DNA of 64,000 bases from Caryophanon tenue. Lineage in GTDB: Bacteria; Bacillota; Bacilli; Bacillales_A; Planococcaceae. The notes below the pieces were generated by a model. That model saw nothing but the letters and a program-made list of their open reading frames with translations, ran no database searches and was not told where the DNA came from. Below are positions 34,695-43,717 of this stretch, piece by piece. The position numbers and the translations under genes are program-made. Position 1 is the stretch's first letter; each line of letters begins with the position of its first letter. The stretch is taken from the NCBI RefSeq assembly GCF_001700315.1, contig NZ_MASJ01000007.1, forward strand, positions 1 to 64,000, in the 5' to 3' direction.

Positions 34695-34874
34695 ATGAAA
34701 CCAATTTCAGATAAAGACCAGCAAGTGAATTACTTAAAGGAGCGTCTACAAATCTTCTTAGAAGTCTTAGATGCGATTGACCCTGAAACGACAGAGTTAG
34801 AAGATATTGACCGTTTAATCCAAATGATGGATGATCTGGAAAACAAAATGGATCAGTTCAATAGCCGTTCGTAA
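34695..34874 (+). CDS. SE1561 family small protein
   Basis: A 59-residue acidic, helical protein with the family pattern DKDQQVNYLKERLQIFLEVLDAIDPE followed by LEDIDRLIQMMDDLENKM. Known only as a conserved Bacillales/Staphylococcus family with no function. Two starts compete: ATG 34674 (AAGGAG four bases away) and ATG 34695 (GAGGTG seven bases away); the second fits the family N-terminus. Followed by a bidirectional terminator shared with the DUF1963 gene. Confidence 0.82.
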   Translation: MKPISDKDQQVNYLKERLQIFLEVLDAIDPETTELEDIDRLIQMMDDLENKMDQFNSRS

Positions 34875-34884
34875 GGCAATATTA

Positions 34885-34921
34885 AAAAATCCTTCAGCAC
34901 ATTCGTGGCTGAAGGATTTTT
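34885..34921. terminator. Bidirectional terminator
   Basis: Stem AATCCTTCAGC / GCTGAAGGATT with A-run before and T-run after, between convergent genes. The stem is nearly the same as the terminal hairpin of repeats R2, R4 and R5. Confidence 0.9.
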
Positions 34922-34961
34922 CTATAAGAGCGCTACAATAAACAAGTGTACTAGCGTATAC

Positions 34962-35747
34962 TCATCCGCAGTCCCAGTTATATAGTACACGACTGAAATT
35001 ACGAGCATCTAAATCCTCAGCAGTAATAAAGAAATTACCGATGCCCATATCCCCCCACATTAAATCAATCTCCATATCGCTATCAATTTGCAGCAGCATA
35101 ATCTCATACGCTTCATAGCCATTAGACGCATAGTTACGCGGATCTTCTTGCGTAAAATAGCTATAGCCACCGACTTGGTGCATTGGCTGTGCATAATACA
35201 TTTCCATATACTCTTCCCATGCCTCATCAAAATCGAAACTTGGCAGCGCAAACTCTTTTGCACGATAGTCGACAAAGCTCACTGGTTTTGTCGCTTCTTT
35301 AAAATACATTTTTGCTTCGGTATTACCAGGCATCATCAAGTCTTCTTCGTTAAATGTCGGCAATTCCTCGTCAGTCAGCATATCTTTTTCAATTGTTTCA
35401 TGATAAATAACGCGGAAGTTTGCTTGATTTGTCCCATCATCAAAATCCATCCCACTCACATCATCATATGGGTCTACGTAAAATTGTAATAAGCCGCTTG
35501 TTGGAAAATGTTCAAACACTGGCATTTGTTCAAAGTTTAACTGCGCAAGCAATTTTAACCGTTCTCCTTGTTCATTTGTCGGGTACGGCATATTTTTAGG
35601 AAAATAAGGTTGCCCAAAAACTTTACAATCTGTTTTTAAAATATTTTCTTCAACATGTAATGAAATACTCAATAAAGGCTTATTACTTTGTTCAAAAATC
35701 GTTCGATATGATTCAAATTGCTTCGGTAATGCTAATTTTTCTGTCAT
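34962..35747 (-). CDS. DUF1963 (YwqG-like) protein
   Basis: A 261-residue cytosolic protein matching the DUF1963 pattern: GQPYFPKNMPYPTNEQGERLKLLAQLNFEQMP at about 45-75, LLQFYVD, and the C-terminal LLQIDSD...MWGDMGIGNFFITAEDL. Similar proteins (YwqG) have no proven function and resemble intracellular effector or immunity-like folds; this is family knowledge only. ATG 35747 has GGAGTG four bases upstream; the longer frame is rejected. Monocistronic. Confidence 0.8.
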   Translation of the reverse strand: MTEKLALPKQFESYRTIFEQSNKPLLSISLHVEENILKTDCKVFGQPYFPKNMPYPTNEQGERLKLLAQLNFEQMPVFEHFPTSGLLQFYVDPYDDVSGMDFDDGTNQANFRVIYHETIEKDMLTDEELPTFNEEDLMMPGNTEAKMYFKEATKPVSFVDYRAKEFALPSFDFDEAWEEYMEMYYAQPMHQVGGYSYFTQEDPRNYASNGYEAYEIMLLQIDSDMEIDLMWGDMGIGNFFITAEDLDARNFSRVLYNWDCG

Positions 35748-35876
35748 TATACACTCCAGCACCTTTCGAATTGGCTTGTACACATTATAAAACATACGTT
35801 CGTATTTTTCAACCTTTGTACAAAAATGCACAATAAAGCGCTTACTTTAAACCTTTTATTCATACCGGCAAAAGAG

Positions 35877-35882
35877 TATAAT
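35877..35882 (+). promoter_or_regulatory. -10 box of the fumarase promoter
   Basis: Perfect TATAAT with AGAG before it, about 54 bases upstream of the start; -35 region (TTTTAT, 17 bases upstream) is weak. Confidence 0.45.
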
Positions 35883-35935
35883 ATACGATGGAATTACCTA
35901 AATTCTTTATTTATTTTTCTGGGGGGAAAAATATC

Positions 35936-37474
35936 ATGGCATATTTAGAAACATTGGAGAAAAGTCTTTATACATTAGTGACAGAAACATCTACAAACTT
36001 ACCAAAGGATGTTCGTCGCGCAATTAAAGCTGCAAAAGAAGCAGAAAACGCTGGTACGCGTGCAGCGATGTCTTTAGATACAATTACAACAAACATCGTA
36101 ATGGCTGAAGATAATGTATCACCAATCTGTCAAGATACTGGTTTACCAACATTCAAGGTATACACTCCTGTTGGCGTAAACCAAATCGAAATTCGAAAAG
36201 CTATCGAAACTGCAATTGCTGCAGCAACGGGTGACGCGAAATTACGTCCAAACTCAGTTGACTCATTAACAGGGAAAAACTCTGGTACAAACATCGGCGC
36301 TGGTTTACCAGTTGTGAAGTTTGAACAATGGGAAAATGACTACATCACAGTGAAGTTAATCTTAAAAGGTGGCGGCTGTGAAAACAAAAACATTCAATAC
36401 TCTTTACCAACAGAATTAGAAGGCTTAGGTCGTGCTGGTCGTGATTTAGACGGTATCCGTAAATGTATCCTTCACTCTGTATGGCAAGCACAAGGGCAAG
36501 GATGTTCAGCTGGTTTCATCGGTGTTGGTATCGGTGGCGACCGCTCTTCTGGTTACGATTTAGCAAAAGAACAATTATTCCGTCATGTTGATGATGTGAA
36601 CCCTATTGAAGACTTAGCAAAATTAGAAGATTACATTGTTGAAAAGTCAAACACATTTGGCGTTGGAACAATGGGCTTCGGCGGTGAAGCAACATTATTA
36701 GGCTGTAAAATCGGCGTAATGGACCGCTTACCTGCATCATTCTTCGTATCAGTTGCGTATAACTGCTGGGCTTACCGTCGTATGGCTATTGATATTAACC
36801 CTGAAACAGGCGAAATTATCAACTGGCACTATCAAGAAGGTGAAAAAATCACTTTCCGCGACGAAGAAGCGCAAGACAACAACGATAACAAAGTTGTTGA
36901 ATTAGTTGCACCAATTACAGAAGAAAAAATTCGCTCTCTTAAAGTTGGGGACGTTGTAAAAATTTCTGGTCGTATGTACACAGGTCGTGACGCAATTCAC
37001 CATCACTTAATCGGTGAAGGCGTAGAAGCACCAGTTGATTTAGATGGTCAAATCATCTATCACTGTGGTCCAGTAATGGCAAAAGATGAGGAAGGTAACT
37101 GGGTTGTAAAAGCAGCTGGTCCTACAACATCAATTCGTGAGGAGCCATACCAAGGCGACATCATGAAAAAATTCGGTATCCGTGCAGTTATGGGTAAAGG
37201 CGGCATGGGACCAAAAACATTAAAAGCACTTGAAGAACACGGTGGCGTTTACTTAAACGCAATCGGTGGTGCAGCTCAGTACTACGCTGACTGTATTAAA
37301 TCTGTAGACGGTGTAGACTTAATGGAATTTGGTATTCCAGAAGCAATGTGGCATCTATCAGTTGAAGGCTTCACAGCAGTTGTAACAATGGACTCTCACG
37401 GGAACTCATTACACGCTGACGTTGAAAAATCTTCATTAGAAAAATTAGCTGCACACGCTGAACGCGTATTCTAA
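35936..37474 (+). CDS. fumA: Class I fumarate hydratase (iron-sulfur)
   Basis: A 512-residue oxygen-sensitive fumarase interconverting fumarate and malate in the TCA cycle. N-terminal alpha domain and C-terminal beta domain are fused. Three cluster Cys are placed as expected: SPICQDTGLP, KGGGCENKN, GEATLLGCKIG. Beta-domain motifs SGRMYTGRDAIHHHL and AAGPTTSIREEPYQ are present. ATG 35936 follows GGGGGG; the frame 16 codons longer lacks a ribosome site. B. subtilis uses class II fumarase (citG), so the class I form is notable but common in Planococcaceae. Strong codon bias fits high expression. Confidence 0.93.
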   Translation: MAYLETLEKSLYTLVTETSTNLPKDVRRAIKAAKEAENAGTRAAMSLDTITTNIVMAEDNVSPICQDTGLPTFKVYTPVGVNQIEIRKAIETAIAAATGDAKLRPNSVDSLTGKNSGTNIGAGLPVVKFEQWENDYITVKLILKGGGCENKNIQYSLPTELEGLGRAGRDLDGIRKCILHSVWQAQGQGCSAGFIGVGIGGDRSSGYDLAKEQLFRHVDDVNPIEDLAKLEDYIVEKSNTFGVGTMGFGGEATLLGCKIGVMDRLPASFFVSVAYNCWAYRRMAIDINPETGEIINWHYQEGEKITFRDEEAQDNNDNKVVELVAPITEEKIRSLKVGDVVKISGRMYTGRDAIHHHLIGEGVEAPVDLDGQIIYHCGPVMAKDEEGNWVVKAAGPTTSIREEPYQGDIMKKFGIRAVMGKGGMGPKTLKALEEHGGVYLNAIGGAAQYYADCIKSVDGVDLMEFGIPEAMWHLSVEGFTAVVTMDSHGNSLHADVEKSSLEKLAAHAERVF

Positions 37475-37484
37475 TCTGTCGAAC

Positions 37485-37516
37485 AAAAGCGATGTCCTCT
37501 TGGGCATCGCTTTTTC
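37485..37516 (+). terminator. Terminator of fumarase gene
   Basis: Stem AAAAGCGATG / CATCGCTTTT around TCCTCTTGGG, followed by T residues. Confidence 0.85.
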
Positions 37517-37534
37517 TTTACGCACTTTCGTCCA

Positions 37535-37563
37535 TTGACTTGTGATTCTTTGTCGCTTTAAAT
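37535..37563 (+). promoter_or_regulatory. Promoter of the P1B-ATPase gene
   Basis: -35 TTGACT (37535-37540), 17-base spacer, -10 TTAAAT (37558-37563). No Per box or Zur-like site is seen, unlike B. subtilis zosA which is PerR-controlled. Confidence 0.6.
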
Positions 37564-37584
37564 TAAGAGAAAGGAGGGAATGCT

Positions 37585-39474
37585 ATGGCTGCAAACATAG
37601 AGAAGAAAACACAGCATGCTTTAGTTGAAAACGTCAAAGCGTACGGCGAGTTATTACTTGCAATTATTGTTGGGATTTTAATTTTATTTGCTTGGCGTAT
37701 GGATATCGTCGGCCTAGAAACAGCGGCGATTATGACGTATATTACCGCCTTTCTTTTAGGTGGATTCACGAAAGCAAAATCTGGCATTTTAGAAAGCATT
37801 CGAGAACGTAAGCTCAACATCGAAATTTTAATGGTGCTCGCAGCTATCGGTGCTTGTATTACTGGCTACTGGACAGAGGGCGCGATTTTAATTTTCATTT
37901 TCGCCATTAGTGGTGCGCTTGAAACGCTGATCTCCGCTAAAAGTAAAAAAGAATTAACGTCGCTCCTTGAGCTTCAACCACAGGAAGCGGCACTTGTGCG
38001 CGGTGGCTTTGCCCCTATTATGATGCCGATTGATGAATTAAAAATCGGTGACCATATTTTAGTAAAGCCTGGTGAGCGTATTCCTGTCGACGGTACTTTA
38101 TTTAAAGGTAGTGCCTCGGTTGATGAATCTGCATTAAGTGGTGAATCCATCCCTGTTCATAAAGAGGCTGGCGATGATGTATTTGCTGGCACACTCAATA
38201 TGCATACTGCGATTACTGTTGTTGTCACGAAGGAAGCACAGCATACCGTTTTCCAACAAATCCTTCAATTGATGGAGCAAGCAAAGGAAAACAAAGCCCC
38301 TGTACAACAACTTCTTGAAAAATTTGAGCAACGTTATGTGCAAATTGTGTTGACGGTTGTGGGTCTCATGATTTTTTTGCCGATTGTGTTATTTAGTTGG
38401 TCGTTTGAAACATCCTTTTATCGCGCGATGATTTTACTCGTTGTCGCCTCCCCTGGCGCACTCGTTGCATCGATTATGCCCGCAACGTTATCTGCCATTA
38501 CAGCTGGTGCAAAACAAGGGATTTTATTTAAAGGTGGCAGCCACTTCGAACATTTAGCGAAAGTGGAACGTGTTGTCTTTGATAAAACAGGTACGCTCAC
38601 GATGAGTGCACCGAAAGTCGTTGATGTCGTCGTCGCATCACATGTGCAAAAGGATGATACATTACGTTTACTTGGCGCAATTGAAAGTAAATCAAACCAT
38701 CCGCTCGCACAAGCATTAGTCAAACAGTTGTCGATTACGTACACCCTTACATACGAGGAACTTTTCGTTGAGGACTTACCTGGGCAAGGCTTACGTGCAA
38801 CAACGAATGAACATACATACCTTGTCGGCAATGAATCATTTGTTGGTGAACAATTAGCACATGCCTTTTTACAACAGCACGCCATTGATACAAGCGGAAA
38901 ATCATTCGTATTTTTAAAAGATGAGCAGCAAATTTTAGCAGCCGCTTCACTACAAGACCCAATTCGACCAGAAGCACAGCAAGCTATCGAACAGCTAAAA
39001 GCACTAAAGCTCACACCCGTTATGCTTACGGGCGACAATGAATTAGCCGCTAAAAGTGTCGCGACTGCTCTTCAAATTCCTGAATATGAAGCAAACTGTT
39101 TACCTGAAACGAAAGCTTCATATGTGCAGCAACACAAACATATTGCAATGGTTGGTGATGGCATTAACGATGCGCCTGCACTCGCTCTTGCCGATGTTGG
39201 TATTGCGATGGGGAAAGGGACGGCAATTGCGCTTGAAACAGCTCAAGTTGCCCTCATGGAAAATGACTTGCGTAAAGTTGCACAGGCCGTACTACTAAGT
39301 CGTAAGCTACAAACAGTCATTTATCAAAATGTCGCGTTCTCGTTAGTCGTCGTTGTGCTCCTCATTTTAACGAACTACTTGCAAATTATTAACTTACCCA
39401 TCGGCATTTTACTGCATGAAGCTAGCATTCTTGCAGTTGTGTTAAACGGGTTACGTCTATTACGCCGCTCTTAG
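37585..39474 (+). CDS. Heavy-metal P1B-type ATPase, ZosA/PfeT-like, with altered SPC motif
   Basis: A 629-residue metal-transporting ATPase with no N-terminal Cys-rich domain. Conserved core: actuator loop ALSGESIPV, phosphorylation site FDKTGTLT, hinge GDGINDAPAL. Membrane motif of helix 6 reads VVASPGALVASIMPATL: Ser289-Pro290-Gly291 where P1B-4 pumps have Ser-Pro-Cys; the codon is GGC, one base from TGC. The last helices read LLHEASILAVVLNGLRLL, in place of the usual HEG(G/S)T. Overall nearest to the B. subtilis ZosA/PfeT group of iron or zinc transport. Loss of the Cys ligand could change or lower metal specificity. GGAGGG seven bases before the ATG. Confidence 0.85.
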   Translation: MAANIEKKTQHALVENVKAYGELLLAIIVGILILFAWRMDIVGLETAAIMTYITAFLLGGFTKAKSGILESIRERKLNIEILMVLAAIGACITGYWTEGAILIFIFAISGALETLISAKSKKELTSLLELQPQEAALVRGGFAPIMMPIDELKIGDHILVKPGERIPVDGTLFKGSASVDESALSGESIPVHKEAGDDVFAGTLNMHTAITVVVTKEAQHTVFQQILQLMEQAKENKAPVQQLLEKFEQRYVQIVLTVVGLMIFLPIVLFSWSFETSFYRAMILLVVASPGALVASIMPATLSAITAGAKQGILFKGGSHFEHLAKVERVVFDKTGTLTMSAPKVVDVVVASHVQKDDTLRLLGAIESKSNHPLAQALVKQLSITYTLTYEELFVEDLPGQGLRATTNEHTYLVGNESFVGEQLAHAFLQQHAIDTSGKSFVFLKDEQQILAAASLQDPIRPEAQQAIEQLKALKLTPVMLTGDNELAAKSVATALQIPEYEANCLPETKASYVQQHKHIAMVGDGINDAPALALADVGIAMGKGTAIALETAQVALMENDLRKVAQAVLLSRKLQTVIYQNVAFSLVVVVLLILTNYLQIINLPIGILLHEASILAVVLNGLRLLRRS

Positions 39475-39480
39475 CAGGAA

Positions 39481-39521
39481 TCCCCCTCTTCGTAGTCGAA
39501 TAACACTACAGAAAAGGGGGA
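39481..39521 (+). promoter_or_regulatory. Hairpin masking the ribosome site of the CMD gene
   Basis: TCCCCCTCTTCGTAGT pairs with ACTACAGAAAAGGGGGA (one mismatch, one bulge) around an eight-base loop. The GGGGG arm is the only plausible ribosome site of the next gene, nine bases before its TTG. No T-run follows, so it is not an obvious terminator. Confidence 0.55.
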
Positions 39522-39529
39522 TGTTTAAA

Positions 39530-39910
39530 TTGAGTGAACGTTTTGCCAAAGGATTAGAAACGATGCGTCAGTATGTATCTGAAGAAGAATTACAGCGTAT
39601 GGTGACAGCAGATGCACTTGCAGATATTGCACCAGATTTGCGTAAATTCATTGTTGAATATGCTTATGGGGATATTTATAGTCGCGATGGCTTGTCAGCG
39701 AAACAGCGTGCACTTGTCGTGATTTCAACCGTTGTAACACAAGGAGCTGCACCGCAAACAAAAACACATATTCGTAGAGGCTTACATGCAGGGCTGACTG
39801 AGCAAGAGATTGTAGAAGCATTGTTACAGCTTGCCCCGTACATCGGCTTCCCACGCGTGCAAAATGCATTAGTCATTGCACAGGAAGTATTCCAAGAAAC
39901 TAGTCGTTAA
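39530..39910 (+). CDS. Carboxymuconolactone decarboxylase (CMD/AhpD-like) family protein
   Basis: A 126-residue helical protein of the CMD family. Conserved stretch FIVEYAYGDIYSRDGLSAKQRALVVISTVV and HIRRGLHAGLTEQEIVEALLQLAPYIGFPR, the latter holding the conserved His residues and GFP motif. No CxxC pair is seen, so it is not a peroxidase-type AhpD; it looks like the PcaC/YurZ branch. The ATG at 39521 touches the GGGGG ribosome site, so TTG 39530 is the likely start. Downstream of the ATPase by 55 bases; possibly co-transcribed. Confidence 0.82.
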   Translation: MSERFAKGLETMRQYVSEEELQRMVTADALADIAPDLRKFIVEYAYGDIYSRDGLSAKQRALVVISTVVTQGAAPQTKTHIRRGLHAGLTEQEIVEALLQLAPYIGFPRVQNALVIAQEVFQETSR

Positions 39911-39946
39911 AAAACCCCCATCCGGTCATGCTGGATGGGGGTTTTT
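39910..39946. terminator. Bidirectional terminator
   Basis: Stem AAAACCCCCATCC / GGATGGGGGTTTT with A and T runs on either side, between convergent CMD and yihY-like genes. Confidence 0.92.
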
Positions 39947-39958
39947 ACACCTTCATAT

Positions 39959-40891
39959 TTAGAAAAATGTCGGTGATTTTGTATTTTTGCGTACTTCAAT
40001 CGTGTCTTTTCGTCGCTGCATTGTCGCATTTAAAATACCGCCGATAATTAAAATCATACCGGTGAAGTAAAGCCACAACATCAGTACGATAACACCACCA
40101 ATACTGCCATATGTCGCGGAGTAATTTCCGAAGTTACTAATATAAATGGAGAAGCCGTACGTCAATACAAACCACGCAATTGTTGAAAACGCCGCGCCGA
40201 ATAGTACACTCGTGACACGTATGCGCGGATTCATATTCGGTACGATCCAATACATGAGTACCATGACAATAAAGATTAATGCAAACGGTAAAATAAAGCG
40301 TACAGTCGTCCAAATTGGCTTTAAGTTACTTTCGATATTAAAAAACGCAAAGACAAACTCGCCGATTTGTTGACCAAAAATTGGTAACACAAGTGCCACT
40401 AAAATAAGTGCTACGAATGCTACTGTGAAAATTAAGGACCATACTCGGTTCATAATGCCTGACTTCGGGTCCACATCATACGCTTTGTTCAACGCTTTCA
40501 TGAGGGCATCAACACCTTTAGATGCCGACCAAATTGTCCCTAAAATACCGATTGACAATAAGCCACCACTTTGGTTCGTCAATACGTCCCCTAAAATGCC
40601 TTCAATTAATGAATACACTTCTGCTGGCATAAAATCGTCTAAAAAATTATAGACATCTTCTTGCTTTAAATTTAAGTATGGTAGTAATGTTACTAAAAAA
40701 ATGAGAAGCGGGAAGAAGGATAGTAAGAAAAAGTATGCGAGCTGTGCGCCTAATGAGCCGATATCTACATTTTTGATACGTAAAATGAAATCTTGTAATG
40801 TTCCCTTCCACGTCGTTATATCAATATCCGCTTCATTCGGCGCGACAAACGTCATCACATTTGCGACAACACCTTGTTTTTTTTGTGCCAT
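39959..40891 (-). CDS. YihY/BrkB family inner membrane protein
   Basis: A 310-residue integral membrane protein with about six transmembrane helices. Family marks: GAQLAYFFLLSFFPLLIFLVTLLPYL, SASKGVDALMKALNKAYDV, and WLYFTGMILIIGGILNA. Wrongly named ribonuclease BN in old annotation; true role unknown, perhaps transport or envelope maintenance. ATG 40891 (MAQKKQG) follows GGTGGGGG; the longer frame lacks a site. It follows the YtxH-like gene by about 20 bases, so they are probably one operon. Confidence 0.87.
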   Translation of the reverse strand: MAQKKQGVVANVMTFVAPNEADIDITTWKGTLQDFILRIKNVDIGSLGAQLAYFFLLSFFPLLIFLVTLLPYLNLKQEDVYNFLDDFMPAEVYSLIEGILGDVLTNQSGGLLSIGILGTIWSASKGVDALMKALNKAYDVDPKSGIMNRVWSLIFTVAFVALILVALVLPIFGQQIGEFVFAFFNIESNLKPIWTTVRFILPFALIFIVMVLMYWIVPNMNPRIRVTSVLFGAAFSTIAWFVLTYGFSIYISNFGNYSATYGSIGGVIVLMLWLYFTGMILIIGGILNATMQRRKDTIEVRKNTKSPTFF

Positions 40892-40915
40892 AATCCCCCA
40901 CCCTTCTATCAATAA

Positions 40916-41266
40916 TTATTGATTGTTATGTGTATCATGTGTTGATTCTGATGAAAAGGCTTGCTTCGTATCGCCCACCATTGATTGAATTGTTTGCGGT
41001 AGGTCTTTCAATTGGTCTGCATTTTCAACAAGCTTCGTAATATTCGTTTGTGCAGTGTCGTATAAAGATTGTGCTTGCGCCACTTTGCCTTCAATTAGCT
41101 CCATAAATTCATCACGGTTTTGCGCATAATATTTTGCACGCTCCGTTGTTGTTTTAACTGTCGCTACTGTCGACTCACGTGTCGCGCGGTCAAACATGCT
41201 AATAATGCCACCTACAACTGCTCCAATAATAACTGATTTCACTAATTTATTTTGACCCATGTTCAT
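40916..41266 (-). CDS. YtxH domain-containing small membrane-anchored protein
   Basis: A 116-residue protein with an N-terminal hydrophobic segment carrying small residues (SVIIGAVVGGIISMF) and a long amphipathic helical tail, the YtxH/gas-vesicle-GvpP-like pattern seen in general-stress proteins. The tail is rich in Gln, Thr and Asp. GGAGGAGAG precedes the ATG; a second ATG two codons on is equally possible. Upstream partner of the yihY-like gene. Function unknown, stress-related by family. Confidence 0.78.
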   Translation of the reverse strand: MNMGQNKLVKSVIIGAVVGGIISMFDRATRESTVATVKTTTERAKYYAQNRDEFMELIEGKVAQAQSLYDTAQTNITKLVENADQLKDLPQTIQSMVGDTKQAFSSESTHDTHNNQ

Positions 41267-41442
41267 CTCTCCTCCTGCTTCTAATAAAAGCTATTCCCTA
41301 AACTGTGCGGCACTAACCGCATATATATCCATTTTAACGAAAAATTTACATTCTGCAAAGCAATGTCCAAACTATCTGTAGTTGACTTTTCAACTTGAAA
41401 ATGAAAAGATGTAGTTATCTAGTAACGGAGGGAATTACACAC

Positions 41443-41664
41443 ATGGATTTAACACAACACACTAAAGAAAACGTCATTTATATGATTGAGCAAATTAAAG
41501 AAAAACTACGTATGGTAAACGTTGATGCCATGAAATCAGAAAACTTTAGCGAAGAGCAATACGAAGACTTACACTACCTATATAAAATGGTGATGAAACG
41601 CGAATCATTTAGTCCAAGTGAAATGGAAGCTATCGTTGCTGAACTAGGGTCATTACGTAAATAA
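41443..41664 (+). CDS. yfkK: YfkK family protein (UPF0435/DUF1128)
   Basis: A 73-residue helical protein: [55 protein letters not shown], which is the DUF1128 pattern. Function unknown. The frame extends 16 codons upstream, but ATG 41443 with GGAGGG ten bases upstream gives the normal length. Followed by a bidirectional terminator shared with psuG. Confidence 0.88.
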   Translation: MDLTQHTKENVIYMIEQIKEKLRMVNVDAMKSENFSEEQYEDLHYLYKMVMKRESFSPSEMEAIVAELGSLRK

Positions 41665-41667
41665 AAA

Positions 41668-41703
41668 GGGCGTCTGAGAAAATTTTCTCAGACACCTTTT
41701 TTT
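41668..41703. terminator. Bidirectional terminator between yfkK and psuG
   Basis: Stem GTCTGAGAAA / TTTCTCAGAC with an A-run before and eight T after. Confidence 0.88.
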
Positions 41704-41704
41704 A

Positions 41705-42613
41705 TTATTTATTTAATGCTACAGCGATGCCTGCACCAATTTTCGCATTATGTTTAACAAGTGCGATGTTAGCGTCTAAGCTCTTGCCTTCTGTTAACTC
41801 TTTTACTTTCCCTAATAAGAATGGCGTTACGTTTTTACCAGCAATACCTTGCGCTTCTGCTTGCTGTAATGCTTCTTGAATGATGCCATTAATAAACGAT
41901 GCTTCCATTGCCTCTTCTTGTGGAATCGGGTTGGCAATCACTGCGCCACCACGTAAACCTAAATCCCACTTCGCACGCATCATGCTCGCTACTTCTTCTG
42001 CTGAGTCAGCACGGAAGTTGACAGCGAACTCTGATTCACGTGTATAGAATGCTGGTAATGTATCTGTGCCGTAGCCAACTACTGGTACACCTTTTGTTTC
42101 TAAATACTCTAATGTTAAACCGATATCTAAAATTGATTTTGCCCCTGCACATACAACAGCTACATTTGTCATTGATAGCTCTTCTAAGTCTGCTGAAATA
42201 TCCATTGTCGTTTCTGCACCACGGTGTACGCCACCAATACCGCCTGTTACGAATAATTCAATACCTGCAAGCTCTGCACAAATCATTGTCGCAGCTACCG
42301 TTGTTGCACCGATTTTTTTCGTTGCGATTAAATAACCGATGTCACGGCGAGAAGCTTTTGCTACGTCTTGTGCGTTACCGAACATTTCTAACTCTTCATC
42401 TGATAAACCAATTTTGATTTTACCGTCGATTAATGCAATTGTTGCTGGGACTGCACCGTTGTCACGAATGATTTGTTCTACTTCGCGCGCTGTTTGAACA
42501 TTTTGTGGGTACGGCATACCGTGCGAGATAATTGTTGATTCTAACGCAACTACTGGTAACCCTTTTTCTTTTGCTTCTTGTACTTCTTGTGAATAAACGA
42601 TATATTGTTTCAT
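41705..42613 (-). CDS. psuG: Pseudouridine-5'-phosphate glycosidase
   Basis: A 302-residue PsuG/YeiN/IndA family enzyme that splits pseudouridine 5'-phosphate into uracil and ribose 5-phosphate (in vivo direction is breakdown). Motifs: [17 protein letters not shown] at the N-terminus, [27 protein letters not shown], and the Lys and Asp active-site residues within these blocks. Two bases separate its ATG from the stop of the kinase gene, so psuK-psuG is one operon with the kinase first, a standard pairing for pseudouridine salvage. Confidence 0.93.
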   Translation of the reverse strand: MKQYIVYSQEVQEAKEKGLPVVALESTIISHGMPYPQNVQTAREVEQIIRDNGAVPATIALIDGKIKIGLSDEELEMFGNAQDVAKASRRDIGYLIATKKIGATTVAATMICAELAGIELFVTGGIGGVHRGAETTMDISADLEELSMTNVAVVCAGAKSILDIGLTLEYLETKGVPVVGYGTDTLPAFYTRESEFAVNFRADSAEEVASMMRAKWDLGLRGGAVIANPIPQEEAMEASFINGIIQEALQQAEAQGIAGKNVTPFLLGKVKELTEGKSLDANIALVKHNAKIGAGIAVALNK

Positions 42614-42615
42614 AA

Positions 42616-43704
42616 TTAATTAGCCTCCATCTCAAGTTGAGCTTTCGTTAAATTTTTTCGTACTGTATGTGGTGATTGAATTGTTGCACGCGCATTTGCT
42701 AACGCTACATGTAACGCTTCTTCCATTGACTTTTGTTCGCTTAATCCATAAATAAATGCACCTACAAATGAATCGCCTGCGCCTGTTACATCAACGATAT
42801 GCTCGACAAACTGTACAGCTTTCGTCACCGTCACACCAGATGTGTCACGTAGCCACACATCATGACTGCCATTTGTAATAAGCACATTTTTTGCACCCAT
42901 TTGCTGTATTTGTTCGAGTGCTTTTTCAAAATCGCCAGCTACTTCAAGCTTACTCTTCGTTAAAAATTCCGCTTCGTCATGGTTACAAATGAGCCACTCA
43001 ATACCGACTAAATGCTCCGGTAAATGCACCATTTTAGGTGAAGATACCGGCACGATAATAAGTGATAGTTCGTGCTCTACTGCTAATTGCTGTAAATACA
43101 TAATCGTTTCTTTTGGACAGTTTAAATCCGCAACGATATATTTAGCACGTAATAATTGCTGCTCATGTTTTTGAAGCACATCCGGTAACAAACGATCATA
43201 AATATCCATATCTGCCGTTGCTAATACAAGTTCGCCATCTTCATTTAAAATCGCTGTATACGTCCCTGTATGAACATCTGGTACTTGCTCGACAGATGCT
43301 ACATTCATAAATGCGCTACTTTGCTCTTCAATTGTTGTCCAATCTGCATCTTGTCCAACAACTGTTACTAAACGAACTGCTTGGCCAAGACGCCCTAAGT
43401 TTTCAGCAATATTACGCGCAACGCCACCAACTGTTTCTTCCATCGTTGCAGGATTCGATGTTGCCATACAAACCTCGCCTTTAATGTGCAGCTTACGGTC
43501 TAAATTGGCACCGCCGATACACACAATCTCACGTGCTTCCGGAAAGACGTAAGCACGACCAAGAATGAGCCCACGCTTCGTTAATGCTGAAATCATATTC
43601 GCAATCGCTGGACGTGACATTTGAAGTTGCTCTGCCATGTCCTGCTGCGATAGAAACGGATTTTGTCGAAGAAGCTCTAGCAATCGTTGTTCTTTTTCGT
43701 TCAC
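42616..43704 (-). CDS. psuK: PfkB-family pseudouridine kinase with N-terminal winged helix
   Basis: A 362-residue protein. Residues 1-55 form a helix-turn-helix ([38 protein letters not shown]), the rest is a ribokinase-like PfkB kinase with [11 protein letters not shown] at its start and the signature [17 protein letters not shown] carrying the catalytic Asp. Such fused kinases (YeiI/PsuK type) occur in Firmicutes and may sense their substrate. ATG 43725 would lie before the expected transcript start and before the ribosome site; GTG 43704, nine bases after AAGGAG, is preferred. Two operator-like repeats flank the -10 box. Confidence 0.87.
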   Translation of the reverse strand: MNEKEQRLLELLRQNPFLSQQDMAEQLQMSRPAIANMISALTKRGLILGRAYVFPEAREIVCIGGANLDRKLHIKGEVCMATSNPATMEETVGGVARNIAENLGRLGQAVRLVTVVGQDADWTTIEEQSSAFMNVASVEQVPDVHTGTYTAILNEDGELVLATADMDIYDRLLPDVLQKHEQQLLRAKYIVADLNCPKETIMYLQQLAVEHELSLIIVPVSSPKMVHLPEHLVGIEWLICNHDEAEFLTKSKLEVAGDFEKALEQIQQMGAKNVLITNGSHDVWLRDTSGVTVTKAVQFVEHIVDVTGAGDSFVGAFIYGLSEQKSMEEALHVALANARATIQSPHTVRKNLTKAQLEMEAN

Positions 43705-43717
43705 AGCATCCAGCTCC

